Below, piece after piece: positions 8,907 through 19,249 of a stretch of 64,000 nt of DNA. The notes beneath the pieces are model-generated. The model was not told where the DNA came from, did no database searches, and was given only the letters and a program-made list of their open reading frames with translations. Source of the DNA: Roseateles sp. YR242. GTDB taxonomy: Bacteria > Pseudomonadota > Gammaproteobacteria > Burkholderiales > Burkholderiaceae_C. The position numbers and the translations under genes are program-made. Position 1 is the first letter of the stretch. Each line of letters opens with the position of its first letter. The stretch is taken from contig NZ_FOAV01000012.1 in NCBI RefSeq assembly GCF_900109745.1, positions 1 to 64,000 on the forward strand. Direction: 5' to 3'.

Positions 8907-9989
8907 TCAGAAGCGCTGCTTCTGCATGAACTCGTCGAAGCCGAATTCGGCGAAGCGGAACCAGAGGTTCTGGTCACGGCGGAAGGTGGCGTAGTCCTCG
9001 TAGACCTTCTTCCAGTTGGGGTTCTTGGCCGACAGCTCCCGGTAGAGCTCCATGCTTTCCTTGAAGGCCTGCGCCATCACGTCATTGGGGAAGCGCATCA
9101 GCCTGGTCTTGGCGGCCACCAATTGCTTGAGGGCGCCAGGGTTGAGCACGTCGTACTTGGCCTGCATGTCGACATGGGTGAACGCGGAGGCGGCCTCGAC
9201 GATGGCCTTGTACTCGGGCGAGAGCCCTTCATACGCCTTGGTGTTGAGATAGAAGTCCACCTGAGGGCCGCCCTCCCACCAGCCGGGGTAATAGTAGTAC
9301 TGGGCCACCTTGTGGAACCCCAGCTTGAGGTCATCGTAGGGGCCGACCCATTCGGCCGCATCGATGGTGCCCTTTTCCAGCGCGGAGTAGAGCTCGCCGC
9401 CGGGCAGGTTCTGCGGCACGCCGCCCATGCGTTCGATGACCCGGCCGGCAAAGCCGCCGATGCGGAACTTCAAACCCTTGATGTCCGCAATGGACTTGAT
9501 TTCCTTGCGGTACCAGCCGGCCATCTGGGCGCCGGTGTTGCCGCCCGGGAAGTTGATGATGTTGTAGTTGCGGTAGAACTCGCGCATGAGCTTGAGCCCA
9601 TTGCCCTGGAAGGTCCAGGCGGTCATCTGGCGGGAGTTCAGGCCGAAGGGAATGGCGGCGCCGATGGCAAAGGTCTCGTCCTTGCCGAAGAAGTAGTACG
9701 GGACGGTGTGGGCGATCTCCACGGTGGCCTTCTGCACGCCGTCCACCACCTCGAAGGCCGGCATGAGTTCCCCCGCCGCATGGACGCTGATCTGGAACTT
9801 GCCGCCGCTGAGCTCGCTGACCTTCCTGGCGAAGACTTCACCGCCGCCGTAGATGGTGTCGAGCTGCTTGGGGAAGCTGGAAGCCATGCGCCAACGAATG
9901 TTGGCCTGCGCATGAACAATGGCGGGCGCCGTGGCCGCCGCCAGCACACCGGCCATGCCGGCACCCTTGACGAACGAACGTCGTTCCAT
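8907..9989 (-). CDS. TRAP transporter substrate-binding protein (DctP family, 2-keto-acid-like)
   Basis: The 360-residue periplasmic protein has a Tat-type signal (ERRSFVKGAGMAG followed by an Ala-rich stretch and AHA). The family motifs GLKFRIGGFAGRV and ALEKGTIDAAEWVGPYDD line the ligand pocket. The sequence is most like the TakP group, which binds pyruvate and other 2-keto acids or lactate; ligand identity is inferred. A strong AGGAG lies before the start. No dctQ or dctM membrane genes are adjacent, so it must work with a permease encoded elsewhere. Confidence 0.9.
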   Translation of the reverse strand: MERRSFVKGAGMAGVLAAATAPAIVHAQANIRWRMASSFPKQLDTIYGGGEVFARKVSELSGGKFQISVHAAGELMPAFEVVDGVQKATVEIAHTVPYYFFGKDETFAIGAAIPFGLNSRQMTAWTFQGNGLKLMREFYRNYNIINFPGGNTGAQMAGWYRKEIKSIADIKGLKFRIGGFAGRVIERMGGVPQNLPGGELYSALEKGTIDAAEWVGPYDDLKLGFHKVAQYYYYPGWWEGGPQVDFYLNTKAYEGLSPEYKAIVEAASAFTHVDMQAKYDVLNPGALKQLVAAKTRLMRFPNDVMAQAFKESMELYRELSAKNPNWKKVYEDYATFRRDQNLWFRFAEFGFDEFMQKQRF

Positions 9990-10083
9990 GAGGTCTCCTG
10001 GTTATTGTGAGCAGGAGGATTCCTCACGGACCATTGGTTCGTCAATGGAGTGCTACCCCGGGTTGGGGCGGCGCCAGGGCGGG

Positions 10084-11451
10084 TCAGGCGCCGGCCAGCT
10101 TCATGTTGGCAATGAGGATGGAGCCCACCGTCTTGCTGCCCAGGTTGTAGGTGTCCGCACCGATGCCCACGATCTGCTGGAACATCTCGGGAAGGTTGCC
10201 GGCAATGGTGACTTCATTGACGGGGAAGGCGATCTCGCCGTTCTCGACCCAGTAGCCGCTGGCGCCGCGCGAATAGTCGCCGGTGACGTAGTTGACGCCC
10301 TGCCCCATCAGCTCCGTGACGAACAGGCCGGTACCCAGGCGGCGCAGCATGGTGGGCAGATCATCGCCGGGCGCGGTGCAGCGGCTGCGCATGGTGAGAT
10401 TGTGCGAGCCGCCGGCGTGGCCGGTCGTGCGCAGACCCAGCTTGCGGGCGGAATAGGTGGAAAGGAAGTAGCTCTTGAGCGTGCCCCCCTCCACCACGGT
10501 GCGCGGGCGTGTGATGACGCCTTCATCATCAAACGGCGCACTGCCCTTGCCCTTGGGCACATGCGGGTCTTCGACCACATCGATGTGGGAGGCCAACACC
10601 GGCTTGTCCAGGCTGTCCAGCAAGAAGGTGGCGCGGCGGTACAGGGCGCCGCCGCTGGTGGCCTGCACCAGCGCCCCCAGCAGGCCTGCCGCCACCGGCG
10701 CTTCAAACAGCACCGGGACGTTGGCGGTCTTGACCTTGCGGCCCTTCAGGCGTGCCAGCGCGCGCTCGGCGGCGTAACGGCCCACCCACTCGGCGCTGGA
10801 GAGGTCGGCGGCGTCTCGCATGGAGCTGTACCAGGCGTCACGCTCCATGCCGTTGCCGCGTCCTGCGATGGGGGCGACGGAGAGCGAGTGGCGCGAACTG
10901 GCGTAGCCGCCGCGGAAGCCCCGGCTGTTGCCGGTGAAGAAGTGCGACTGCTGGGCAGAAACGGCCGCGCCTTCGGAATTGGTGATGCGCGGGTCGGTAT
11001 CCAGGGCGGCGCGTTCGCAACGCAGGGCCAGTTCGGCGGCCGCCTCGGCGGTGATGTCCCAGGGGTGGAACAGGTCCAGTTGCGGGCGGCTGGATTCGTC
11101 CAGGGACAGCTCTTCGGCCTCTGGCAGACCGGCGAATTCGTCTTCGGCCGTGAAGCGGGCGATGTCGTAGGCGGCGCGGACGGTGTCCTTCAGGGCCTTG
11201 ACCGAGAAGTCCGAGGTGCTGGCGTTGCCTCGGCGCTGGCCCAGGTAGACGGAGATGCCCAGCGACTTGTCGCGGTTGCGCTCGACGTTCTCCAGGTCAC
11301 CACGGCGAACCGAGACGGACAGGCCACACCCTTCGGAAACTTCCGCGCCCGCATCCGAGGCGCCCAGTTGCTTTGCCTCGGCGAGGACATCCTCGATCAA
11401 TTGGCGGAACTGGTCCTGGCTGTAGGCAAATCCTTGTTGGGCTTGACTCAT
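10084..11451 (-). CDS. pmbA: Metalloprotease PmbA (TldE)
   Basis: The 455-residue protein matches PmbA/TldE across its length. Features include the N-terminal YSQDQFRQLIEDVL, the central VLFEAPVAAGLLGALVQA, and the C-terminal GQGVNYVTGDYSRGASGYW. PmbA is the non-metal partner of TldD in a heterodimeric protease that processes peptides and degrades labile proteins. tldD is not in this window. The start at 11451 was chosen over one at 11472 because conserved sequence begins just after it. It diverges from darP with a short shared promoter region. Confidence 0.92.
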   Translation of the reverse strand: MSQAQQGFAYSQDQFRQLIEDVLAEAKQLGASDAGAEVSEGCGLSVSVRRGDLENVERNRDKSLGISVYLGQRRGNASTSDFSVKALKDTVRAAYDIARFTAEDEFAGLPEAEELSLDESSRPQLDLFHPWDITAEAAAELALRCERAALDTDPRITNSEGAAVSAQQSHFFTGNSRGFRGGYASSRHSLSVAPIAGRGNGMERDAWYSSMRDAADLSSAEWVGRYAAERALARLKGRKVKTANVPVLFEAPVAAGLLGALVQATSGGALYRRATFLLDSLDKPVLASHIDVVEDPHVPKGKGSAPFDDEGVITRPRTVVEGGTLKSYFLSTYSARKLGLRTTGHAGGSHNLTMRSRCTAPGDDLPTMLRRLGTGLFVTELMGQGVNYVTGDYSRGASGYWVENGEIAFPVNEVTIAGNLPEMFQQIVGIGADTYNLGSKTVGSILIANMKLAGA

Positions 11452-11537
11452 GGGATCTCGAATCTGGTGCAAAGAACTATCATACGGGCCCTGCGCCTCT
11501 CCTTGCCGGACAGGCCTTCGTTCACCCGAAGGCGCCC

Positions 11538-12182
11538 GTGAGCATGCGAGACCTGGCCACCACAGATTGCCTCATGTACGACGATTACGAAGATCCCGAC
11601 GACGAACGCCCCAGCAAGAGCCAGCTCAAGCGGGATATGTCCGCCCTGCAGGCGCTGGGCGTGGAATTGCTCTCCCTGCCTGAAAAACGCATTGCTGCGC
11701 TGAACCTGCCGGACCGGCTGGTGGAAGCGCTGACCGAGGCCCGCCGCATCAAGAGTGCCCATGAGGGCAAGCGCCGGCAGCTGCAGCTGATTGGCAAGCT
11801 GATGCGCCATGTGGACCCCGAGCCCATCCGCGAGGCGGTGGCCGAGTTCAAGCTGGGCCGCGCCCAGGACAGCCTGCAACTGCACCAGGCCGAACGCTGG
11901 CGCGTGCGGCTGGTGGAGGAGGATGCGGCGCTGCAGGCGTACATCCAGGCCTTCGAAGACGTGGATGTGCAGCAGCTGCGCAGCCTGATCCGCGCAGCCC
12001 GCAAGGACCGTTCCCAGGCCCCCGAGCAGCGCAACGGCCGCGCCTGGCGCGAGCTGTTCCAGTTGATCAAGGGCCACGTGCTGGCGGATGCCCAGGCCAA
12101 CGGTCAGGTGGTGTCGGATGCGGATGCCGATGCGGACGCCGATGCGGACACGGACGACCACAAGGACGCTGACGATGAGTGA
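11538..12182 (+). CDS. darP: Ribosome-associated protein DarP/YjgA (DUF615)
   Basis: The 214-residue protein matches the DUF615 family, which associates with the large ribosomal subunit during assembly. The core runs from SKSQLKRDMSALQALGVELL to WRELFQLIKGHVL. The start is uncertain: GTG at 11538 has GAAGG five bases upstream, while ATG at 11544 and ATG at 11574 are also in frame. The C-terminus is an acidic run of Asp-Ala repeats encoded by a GATGCG/GACGCC-type repeat, an extension that is not conserved. It overlaps mogA by eight bases. Confidence 0.85.
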   Translation: MSMRDLATTDCLMYDDYEDPDDERPSKSQLKRDMSALQALGVELLSLPEKRIAALNLPDRLVEALTEARRIKSAHEGKRRQLQLIGKLMRHVDPEPIREAVAEFKLGRAQDSLQLHQAERWRVRLVEEDAALQAYIQAFEDVDVQQLRSLIRAARKDRSQAPEQRNGRAWRELFQLIKGHVLADAQANGQVVSDADADADADADTDDHKDADDE

Positions 12183-12765
12183 GCAGCGCCCGCCCGAGCC
12201 GGTGCGGATCGGCATCGTGTCCATCAGTGACCGTGCCTCGACCGGTGTTTACGCCGATCAGGGCGTACCGGCACTGCAGACCTGGCTGGGCAGCGCACTG
12301 ATCAACCCGATCAGCTTTGAATCGCGCCTAATCCCTGATGAGCGGGCGCTCATCGCCCAGACGCTGCGGGAGCTGGTGGATGACGCCGGCTGCGACCTGG
12401 TGCTCACCACCGGCGGCACCGGACCCGCGCTGCGAGATGTCACTCCCGAAGCCACGCTGGACGTGGCGGACCGTGAGATGCCGGGCTTTGGTGAGCAGAT
12501 GCGGCAGATTTCGCTGCATTTCGTGCCCACGGCCATTTTGTCGAGGCAGGTGGCGGTGATTCGCGGCCAGGCGTTGATCATCAATCTGCCTGGACAGCCA
12601 AAGGCCATTGCGCAGACGCTGGGCGGCCATCCGGCCGCCAAGGGTATCTTCGCGGCCGTTCCTTATTGCATCGACCTCATCGGCGGCCCCTACCTGGAAA
12701 CCCGGGATGAGGTTTGTGCCGCTTTTCGACCCAAAAACGCCCAACGGCCTGTGCGCCAGGGCTGA
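12175..12765 (+). CDS. mogA: Molybdopterin adenylyltransferase MogA
   Basis: The 196-residue enzyme adenylylates molybdopterin before molybdate insertion in molybdenum cofactor synthesis. Motifs include IGIVSISDRAS near the N-terminus, LVLTTGGTGPALRDVTPEAT (the catalytic and MPT-binding loop), MPGFGEQMR and LINLPGQPKA. The start at 12175 overlaps the darP stop, which indicates translational coupling. No other moa/moe genes are in the window. Confidence 0.93.
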   Translation: MSEQRPPEPVRIGIVSISDRASTGVYADQGVPALQTWLGSALINPISFESRLIPDERALIAQTLRELVDDAGCDLVLTTGGTGPALRDVTPEATLDVADREMPGFGEQMRQISLHFVPTAILSRQVAVIRGQALIINLPGQPKAIAQTLGGHPAAKGIFAAVPYCIDLIGGPYLETRDEVCAAFRPKNAQRPVRQG

Positions 12766-12779
12766 GCACCCTACACACC

Positions 12780-13259
12780 ATGAAAATCACCAAGGACACC
12801 ATCGCCACCGTCGACATCAAAGTGGCCGACAAGCTCGGCCGCGTGATCGAGAAGACCGATGAACCGATGGCGCTGCTGATCGGCGGTTATGGCAATACCC
12901 TGCCTGCCATCGAAGGCGCCCTGGAAGGCCAGGAAGCTGGTTTCCAGACCACGCTGGAACTGACGCCGGAGACTGGCTTTGGCGAGCGCGACGAAAGCCT
13001 GCAGCTCACCATCCCGAAGAAGGACTTCCCGCCCGGCGTGAAGGTGGGTGGCCAGCTGGAAGTTCGTGCCGGCGAAGAAGGCGAATTCCGCGTCTTCACG
13101 GTGGCCAAGATCAAGGGCGACACCGTGCACCTGGACGGCAACCACCCGCTGGCCGGCCAACATCTGCAGGTCAGCCTGAAGGTACGCGACGTCCGCGCCG
13201 CCTCTCAGGAAGAAATCGAACACGGCCATGCACATGGCGCCCACGGCCACCATCACTGA
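12780..13259 (+). CDS. FKBP-type peptidyl-prolyl isomerase, SlyD-like
   Basis: The 159-residue cytoplasmic protein has the split FKBP fold with an inserted IF chaperone domain: VADKLGRVIEKT, IGGYGNTLPAIEGALEGQ (FKBP), ELTPETGFGERDES (insert) and VDGNHPLAGQ-like LDGNHPLAGQHL (FKBP). The last ~15 residues are His-rich (HGHAHGAHGHHH), the metal-binding tail of SlyD proteins that supply nickel to metalloenzymes. It follows mogA at 14 bases and is probably in the same transcript. Confidence 0.9.
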   Translation: MKITKDTIATVDIKVADKLGRVIEKTDEPMALLIGGYGNTLPAIEGALEGQEAGFQTTLELTPETGFGERDESLQLTIPKKDFPPGVKVGGQLEVRAGEEGEFRVFTVAKIKGDTVHLDGNHPLAGQHLQVSLKVRDVRAASQEEIEHGHAHGAHGHHH

Positions 13260-13351
13260 TCACCCGTTGGTCACTGGCCTGTCACCCGCGTGAAGGCCGG
13301 ACGCAGCCGGCAAAGGTGTCATCTGCAATGGCACTTGCTGCCGAGAATGCT

Positions 13352-13380
13352 AAAAAAGGGCGCCCCCATGGGGCGCCCTT
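13352..13380 (-). terminator. Rho-independent terminator of cysE
   Basis: An 11-bp perfect stem (AAGGGCGCCCC/GGGGCGCCCTT) with a 3-base loop lies between the convergent slyD-like and cysE genes. On the minus strand it is followed by six T, so it fits cysE best. It could also stop plus-strand transcripts less efficiently. Confidence 0.85.
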
Positions 13381-13381
13381 G

Positions 13382-14158
13382 TCATTTGACGAGCCGCGCC
13401 AGTTCGGCCCCGTCGAAATGCTCGTCGTGCTGCGCCCCGGCGGGCACGCAATCCTTGCGTTGCGCTTCGGAGAGCTTGGTGATGGCCTGCCACAGCAGCG
13501 CGATCTGATGCTCGTGGGACGACGCGTTGTCGATCAGCCCCTTCATCGCCATGGCCACGGGGTCATCGCCTTGCGCAACACCGTAGGCAGAGAACGCGGA
13601 GAAGCCCATGCGGGCCGCCGCCTCCTCGCGCCGGGCATCGCCCTTCGCTTCGATCACCCGCGCCGGGTTGCCCACGGCAGTCGCACCGGCCGGCACGGGC
13701 TTGGTCACAACCGCGCTGGACCCCACACGAGCGCCCTCGCCCACTGTGAAGCCACCCAGCACGCTCGCATTGGCGCCCACGATGACACCCCGGCCCAGCG
13801 TCGGGTGCCGCTTGGCCCCCTTCACCAGCGAGGTGCCGCCGAGCGTCACGCCCTGGTAGATGGTGCACTCATCACCAATCTCCGCCATCTCACCAATGAC
13901 GATGCCCATACCGTGGTCGATGAACACACGCCGGCCGATGGTGGCGCCCGGGTGAATCTCGATACCGGTCAGGAATCGCGCCACATGCGAGGTGAAACGC
14001 CCCAGCCACTTGAAGCCACGGACCCAACAGCCATGCGCGAAGCGGTGCAGGACGAGCGCATGCAGACCCGGGTAGCAGGTCAGCACTTCCCAGGCCGAGC
14101 GGGCGGCGGGGTCGCGTTCGAGGATGCAGGCGATGTCTTCGCGAAGACGCTGGAACAT
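13382..14158 (-). CDS. cysE: Serine O-acetyltransferase
   Basis: The 258-residue left-handed b-helix enzyme acetylates L-serine for cysteine synthesis. The hexapeptide repeats carry the catalytic His and Asp in [22 protein letters not shown], then [15 protein letters not shown] and [20 protein letters not shown]. The start at 14158 gives the short N-terminus of EpsC-type enzymes; an upstream in-frame start at 14254 would add a non-conserved stretch. This is the primary-metabolism enzyme. It is distinct from the MetX-type serine acetyltransferase in the predicted cycloserine cluster at 53-54 kb. Confidence 0.93.
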   Translation of the reverse strand: MFQRLREDIACILERDPAARSAWEVLTCYPGLHALVLHRFAHGCWVRGFKWLGRFTSHVARFLTGIEIHPGATIGRRVFIDHGMGIVIGEMAEIGDECTIYQGVTLGGTSLVKGAKRHPTLGRGVIVGANASVLGGFTVGEGARVGSSAVVTKPVPAGATAVGNPARVIEAKGDARREEAAARMGFSAFSAYGVAQGDDPVAMAMKGLIDNASSHEHQIALLWQAITKLSEAQRKDCVPAGAQHDEHFDGAELARLVK

Positions 14159-14339
14159 GGCAAAGGCAGCGCAGAGGCTGTCCAAAACAGGTTGAAGAAG
14201 TGGTGAACCACGGGGCCCACCCGACCAGGCCAGACCGGCCAGACCGGAATCCACCCCGGGGCACGCCGGGGGAACAAGGGGTCAACAGTTTAGCGTCGGG
14301 TATCAGCCTTGCCCGCCAGGGGGCTTGTGCCCGGCAGGC

Positions 14340-15188
14340 TCAGTCGGGGCGGCCGTCTGCGGCAGACGCTGCTGCCGCCACCTGGTCACTCTGCTTGTCG
14401 ATCGCCCGGGCAATGCCGCGCAGGATGTGCACTTCCTCCTGCGTCAGCGCCGCGCGATTGAACAGCTGGTTCAATCGCGGCATGAGCTTCTTGGGCGACG
14501 CCGGGTCCAGGTAGCCCAGGCGCACCAGGCTCCCTTCCAGATGCCGCAGCAGCCCTTGCACCGACTGCGCATCCGCCAGGTTCGGGTCGGCCGTGCGGGC
14601 TGCCACCTCGTAGCCACCCAGCGCCTGCCGCCAGTCATAGGCCAGCAACTGCACCGCCTGGGCCAGGTTCAGGGAGCCATACACCGGGTGGGTGGGGATG
14701 GAGAGCACCGCATGGGCGCGGTACACATCCTCGTTACTCATGCCGTAGCGCTCGGAACCGAACACCAGCGCCACGCGATGACGCCTGCCTTCTTCCGTGG
14801 ACGACAGCTCCTGGAACAGTTCACGCGGCGCCCGTGTGGGCGGGCCAAAGTCGCGCGGGGTCATCGCCGTGGCGCAGACCATCGTGCAGCCTTCCAGTGC
14901 ATCTTCCAGGCGGTCCACGATGCGGGCGCGCGCCAGGATGTCCGCTGCACCGCTGGCCATGGCCACGGTTTCTTCCTGGCTCAGCACATCGGAGAAACGC
15001 GGGCGCACCAGCACCAGATCCTTGAATCCCATCACCTTCATGGCACGCGCGGTGGCGCCTACATTGCCAGGGTGGCTGGTTTCGATGAGCACGAAGCGGG
15101 TGGGGTCGGCCACGGGTCCAGCCGCCCGTTCATTCACCGGGTCTGTGCCGTTTTCGACGGCGGCTGGGGGGCGTGACGGCTGCGACAT
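14340..15188 (-). CDS. trmJ: tRNA (cytidine/uridine-2'-O-)-methyltransferase TrmJ
   Basis: The 282-residue SPOUT methyltransferase modifies the ribose at position 32 of tRNA. Motifs are [19 protein letters not shown] near the N-terminus, [14 protein letters not shown], and the knotted SAM-binding end [19 protein letters not shown]. The start at 15188 follows a non-conserved Pro-rich lead. It is divergent from suhB, an arrangement often seen in betaproteobacteria. Confidence 0.9.
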   Translation of the reverse strand: MSQPSRPPAAVENGTDPVNERAAGPVADPTRFVLIETSHPGNVGATARAMKVMGFKDLVLVRPRFSDVLSQEETVAMASGAADILARARIVDRLEDALEGCTMVCATAMTPRDFGPPTRAPRELFQELSSTEEGRRHRVALVFGSERYGMSNEDVYRAHAVLSIPTHPVYGSLNLAQAVQLLAYDWRQALGGYEVAARTADPNLADAQSVQGLLRHLEGSLVRLGYLDPASPKKLMPRLNQLFNRAALTQEEVHILRGIARAIDKQSDQVAAAASAADGRPD

Positions 15189-15299
15189 AGGGGAAACCAC
15201 GAACTCTGTGCCAAAATGGCAGATTATCCGCGCCCAAAATCTGGGCCGCGCTGCTCTTTTCCTCTGTCAGTCCACCTCAAGTTCAGGAATCGTCCTCGC

Positions 15300-16280
15300 A
15301 TGACGCAAGCCGCTCTTCATCCCATGCTCAACGTCGCCATCAAGGCGGCGCGTACCGCAGGCGCCATCATCAACCGTGCCTCGATGGACCTGGACATCCT
15401 GAAGATCAACACCAAGTCGCCCAATGACTTCGTGACCGAGGTGGACCAGGCCGCTGAAGCGGCCATCATCGAGACCCTGCTCACCGCCTACCCCGACCAC
15501 GGCATCCTGGCGGAAGAATCCGGCCGCGCCCACGGCGCCCGCCATTCGGAATACCAGTGGATCATCGACCCGCTGGACGGCACCACCAACTTCATCCACG
15601 GCTTCCCGGTGTACTGCGTGTCCATCGCGCTGGCCCACCGCAACGTGGTGCAGCAGGCTGTGGTCTATGACCCGACCCGCAACGATCTCTTCTACGCCAC
15701 CAAGGGCCGCGGCGCCTTCATGAACGACCGCCGCCTGCGCGTGTCGCGCCGCACCCGCATGAGCGACGCCCTGATCGGCACCGGCTTCCCCTTCCGCCGT
15801 GGCGACAACTTCAAGCGCTACATGAAGATGTTCGAAGAGATCATGACCCAGTGCGCCGGCGTCCGTCGCCCGGGCGCTGCAGCGCTGGATCTCTGCTACG
15901 TGGCCGCCGGCCACTACGACGCCTTCTTCGAAACCGGCCTGAACCCCTGGGACGTGGCCGCAGGTTCGCTGATCGTCACCGAAGCGGGTGGCCTGGTGGG
16001 CAACTTCACCGGCGAGCCGGACTTCCTCTTCCAGCGCGAAATCATCGCCGGCAGCCCCAAGATCTACGGTCAGGTGGTGCAGATCCTCGCCCCCTACTCC
16101 CGCGTCATCACGGCTGATGATCTGGAAGCCGATGCGCAGGCCGGCGAACAGCCCGAGGGCGGCAAGGCCAAGCCGGCCAAGGCGACCGCTGCTGCCGAAG
16201 GCGGCGAAGCCCCCAAGAAGCGCGCTCCGGTGCGCATCAAGAAGGCCGAGGCCGGTAACGAACCCGGCAACAACGGCTGA
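15300..16280 (+). CDS. suhB: Inositol-1-monophosphatase SuhB
   Basis: The 326-residue enzyme hydrolyses inositol phosphate. In bacteria SuhB also joins Nus-factor antitermination complexes on rRNA operons. Metal and active-site motifs are visible: EESGR, the signature [17 protein letters not shown], and the C-terminal [19 protein letters not shown]. The last ~60 residues are Ala/Lys-rich ([24 protein letters not shown]), an extension found in related betaproteobacteria. Transcription probably ends at the hairpin at 16361. Confidence 0.93.
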   Translation: MTQAALHPMLNVAIKAARTAGAIINRASMDLDILKINTKSPNDFVTEVDQAAEAAIIETLLTAYPDHGILAEESGRAHGARHSEYQWIIDPLDGTTNFIHGFPVYCVSIALAHRNVVQQAVVYDPTRNDLFYATKGRGAFMNDRRLRVSRRTRMSDALIGTGFPFRRGDNFKRYMKMFEEIMTQCAGVRRPGAAALDLCYVAAGHYDAFFETGLNPWDVAAGSLIVTEAGGLVGNFTGEPDFLFQREIIAGSPKIYGQVVQILAPYSRVITADDLEADAQAGEQPEGGKAKPAKATAAAEGGEAPKKRAPVRIKKAEAGNEPGNNG

Positions 16281-16360
16281 CGCCAGGACTGATCCTGCAC
16301 CATTTCCTGCGGTTACTTCCCGCGGGGCTTCTTGCGTCAGGTTGAACTGGTGCCGCTACA

Positions 16361-16390
16361 CAAAGCCCTCCAGCCGGAGGGCTTTGTCAT
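16361..16390 (+). terminator. Hairpin terminator after suhB
   Basis: A perfect 11-bp stem CAAAGCCCTCC/GGAGGGCTTTG with loop AGCC lies 80 bases after suhB. Only a few T follow, so it may need Rho or act as a 3' end stabiliser. It is nearly identical in its arms to the hairpin just before mutS. Confidence 0.65.
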
Positions 16391-16613
16391 TGGCAGTTCT
16401 GCGCGTCAACCTCCCGCACCTCTGGCACCTGCCCGGGGTCGCGGGCACTTTCAGGGTGGTGGCGAGGATGCCCCTGGCGGGGGACAGGCCCTCATCAGGA
16501 AGTCGGCCTGCGGCAGTGACTCGGGCCAGCAGGGCTGACGCTGCCCTACACTCTCGGTCCGCAGACCTTTCACAAGCCCTCGGCCCGAGGGCTTTGTTCA
16601 TTTTTCAAGCCCG
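16391..16613 (+). other. mutS leader with second GCCCTCG/CGAGGGC hairpin
   Basis: This ~180-base stretch without ORFs ends in a hairpin at 16573-16596 (CAAGCCCTCG, then CGAGGGCTTTG with one bulged T) and a T-rich run (TTCATTTTT) 15 bases before the mutS start. The two hairpins bracket the segment. It could be a small RNA with its own terminator or a mutS leader/attenuator; nothing else was recognised. Confidence 0.4.
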
Positions 16614-19211
16614 ATGAGCAGCGCCGCGACCGACGATTTCGCCCAGCACACTCCCATGATGGCCCAATATCTCCGGATAAAGGCCGAGTTCCCGGAGACG
16701 CTGGTGTTCTACCGCATGGGAGACTTCTATGAAGTCTTCTTTGATGACGCGCGCAAGGCCAACCAACTGCTCGACGTCACGCTGACCACACGCGGCCAGA
16801 GCGCTGGTGCGCCGGTCGTGATGGCCGGGGTGCCGGTGCATGCACTGGAAGCCTACCTGGCCAAGCTAATCAAGCTCGGCGAGGCGGTGGCCATCGCCGA
16901 GCAGGTGGGTGAAGTCGGCGCCAGCAAGGGGCCGGTGGAGCGCAAGGTGGTGCGGGTGGTCACGCCCGGCACCATCACCGACACCGAACTGCTGGCCGAC
17001 AAGCAGGACTCCGTCCTGCTGGCCGTGTCCACCCAGGGCAAGACCTATGGCCTGGCCTGGCTCTCACTGACGCAGGGCCAACTGGGTCTGGCACAGTGCG
17101 ACGAACGCGACCTGCCTTCCTGGCTGGCCCGCCTGGCACCGGCGGAGGTGCTGGTGGACCGCGAGAAACATCCGGCCGCCGTGCTGGCGGCCCGGCTCCC
17201 GATCACCAACCGTCCAGGCTGGCAGTTCGACACCACACTCGGTCAGCGCAAGTTGTGCGAGCAATTGGCGGTGGCCAGCCTGCAGGGGTTCAATGCGCAG
17301 GAGCTGACCGTCGCGCACGCGGCGGCAGCCGCCCTGCTCTCCTATGCCGAACATACGCAAGGGCGGGCACTGGCCCACGTCAAGAGCCTGGAGGTGCAAC
17401 GGGCGACCGACCTGCTGGACTTGCCCCCCGCCACCCAACGCAACCTGGAACTGACCCAGACGCTGCGGGGCGAGACCTCCCCCACGCTGCTCTCATTACT
17501 GGACACCTGCCGCACTGGCATGGGCAGCCGCGCGCTGCGCCACTGGCTGCTGCATCCGCCGCGCGACCGCGCACCGGCCAAGGCACGCCAGGAGTCGATT
17601 GCCGAGCTGTTGACCACCGGCTTCGAACCGCTGCGCGAAGCACTGCGCCAGGTCTCCGACGTGGAGCGAATTGCGGCGCGCATCGCACTGCGCCAGGTGC
17701 GGCCGCGCGAGTTGGCCGGCCTGCGCGCCACGCTGCAGATCCTGCCCGAACTCGCCCAGACGGTGCCTGGCGGTGCGGCGTTGCTGGAAGAGTTTTCGCA
17801 GGGGCTGAACGCCTCGCCCCACCTGGCCGAACTGCTGACACGGGCGATTGCCGAGGAACCGGCGGTCCTGCTGCGTGATGGCGGCGTCATCGCCACCGGC
17901 TTCGATGAACAGCTGGACGAGCTGCGGGCGATCCAGGAGAACTGCGACGCCTTCCTGTTGGACCTGGAAACCCGTGAACGGGCGCGGACCGGCATTGGCA
18001 ACCTGCGGGTGCAGTTCAACAAGGTGCATGGGTTCTACATCGAGGTCACTTCCAGCGGGCTGGACAAGGTGCCACTGGACTACCAGCGCCGCCAGACCCT
18101 GAAGAACGCCGAGCGTTTCATCACGCCGGAGCTCAAGACCTTTGAAGACAAGGCCTTGTCCGCGCAGGAGCGGGCATTGGCGCGCGAAAAGCTGCTGTAC
18201 GAAACCGTGATCGACCAGCTCAGCGAAGAGCTGCCGACGCTGGGTCGGCTGGCGCGGTCGCTGGCCTCGCTGGATGTGCTGGCGACGCTGGCCGAACGGG
18301 CCGCAACGCTCAACTGGTGTCGCCCCGAATTTGTCAGCCATCCCTGCATCGACATCCAGGGCGGCCGCCACCCGGTGGTCGAGGCGCGGCTGCGCGAGAC
18401 GGGCGCCGGCGAATTCATGGCCAATGACTGCCGGCTGGACGCCCGCACCAAGCTGCTGGTCATCACCGGCCCCAACATGGGTGGTAAATCCACCTTCATG
18501 CGGCAGGTGGCACTGATTGCGCTGTTGTCCGCCCTGGGCGCCTACGTACCGGCGACCACCTGCCGGCTCGGGCCCATCGACGCCATCCACACCCGGATCG
18601 GTGCCGCAGACGACCTGGCCAATGCGCAGTCCACCTTCATGCTGGAGATGACCGAAGCGGCGGCCATCCTGCATAGCGCGTCCGAGCAATCGCTGGTGCT
18701 GATGGACGAAATCGGCCGGGGCACCTCGACCTTTGACGGCTTGGCGCTGGCAGGTGCCATTGCCACCCACCTGCATGACAAGTGCCGGTCCTTCACGCTC
18801 TTTGCCACCCACTACTTCGAGCTCACCGAATTCCCGGCCAAGCATCCGCAAGCGGTGAACATGCATGTCTCGGCGGTGGAAAGCGGCGAGGACATCGTCT
18901 TCCTGCATGAGATCCAGCTCGGCCCGGCCAGCCGGAGCTACGGCGTGCAGGTGGCCCGGCTGGCGGGCATGCCGTCACCGGTGGTGCGGCAGGCCCGCGC
19001 AGCACTGGAAGCCCTGGAGGCGCGCGCCTCCGAGGGCGAAACGCAGATCGACCTCTTTGCCCCGCCGCCGGAACCCGCCTTGTCGGCCGTGGCAGATGTG
19101 GAATCTCCGTTGCTGGACGCCTTGCGTGACATCGACCCGGACGCCTTGAGCCCGCGCGAGGCGCATGCCATGCTTTACCAGCTCAAATCGGTGGCCAACC
19201 AGCGTCGCTGA
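16614..19211 (+). CDS. mutS: DNA mismatch repair protein MutS
   Basis: The 865-residue protein is full length for MutS. It has the mismatch-binding [15 protein letters not shown] motif (the Phe-x-Glu wedge) near residue 35, the clamp and lever region, Walker [10 protein letters not shown], Walker [16 protein letters not shown] and the switch [10 protein letters not shown]. The C-terminal dimerisation segment is present ([14 protein letters not shown]). It binds mismatches and recruits MutL. The start is the first ATG after a hairpin with a T-rich tail; the ribosome site is weak. No mutL is nearby. Confidence 0.97.
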   Translation: MSSAATDDFAQHTPMMAQYLRIKAEFPETLVFYRMGDFYEVFFDDARKANQLLDVTLTTRGQSAGAPVVMAGVPVHALEAYLAKLIKLGEAVAIAEQVGEVGASKGPVERKVVRVVTPGTITDTELLADKQDSVLLAVSTQGKTYGLAWLSLTQGQLGLAQCDERDLPSWLARLAPAEVLVDREKHPAAVLAARLPITNRPGWQFDTTLGQRKLCEQLAVASLQGFNAQELTVAHAAAAALLSYAEHTQGRALAHVKSLEVQRATDLLDLPPATQRNLELTQTLRGETSPTLLSLLDTCRTGMGSRALRHWLLHPPRDRAPAKARQESIAELLTTGFEPLREALRQVSDVERIAARIALRQVRPRELAGLRATLQILPELAQTVPGGAALLEEFSQGLNASPHLAELLTRAIAEEPAVLLRDGGVIATGFDEQLDELRAIQENCDAFLLDLETRERARTGIGNLRVQFNKVHGFYIEVTSSGLDKVPLDYQRRQTLKNAERFITPELKTFEDKALSAQERALAREKLLYETVIDQLSEELPTLGRLARSLASLDVLATLAERAATLNWCRPEFVSHPCIDIQGGRHPVVEARLRETGAGEFMANDCRLDARTKLLVITGPNMGGKSTFMRQVALIALLSALGAYVPATTCRLGPIDAIHTRIGAADDLANAQSTFMLEMTEAAAILHSASEQSLVLMDEIGRGTSTFDGLALAGAIATHLHDKCRSFTLFATHYFELTEFPAKHPQAVNMHVSAVESGEDIVFLHEIQLGPASRSYGVQVARLAGMPSPVVRQARAALEALEARASEGETQIDLFAPPPEPALSAVADVESPLLDALRDIDPDALSPREAHAMLYQLKSVANQRR

Positions 19212-19249
19212 CGACTGGGCACTGCCAAAGGACTTGAACGATCACCCTC

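Noticed and set aside
14159-14254. N-terminal extension of CysE
   Set aside because: The added residues are Gly/Pro-rich and not part of the conserved enzyme, which begins at 14158.
17496-18908. 470-codon open frame antisense to mutS
   Set aside because: It is a GC-rich shadow frame with His/Gln/Gly-rich sequence, no ribosome site and no family pattern; mutS on the other strand is unmistakable.
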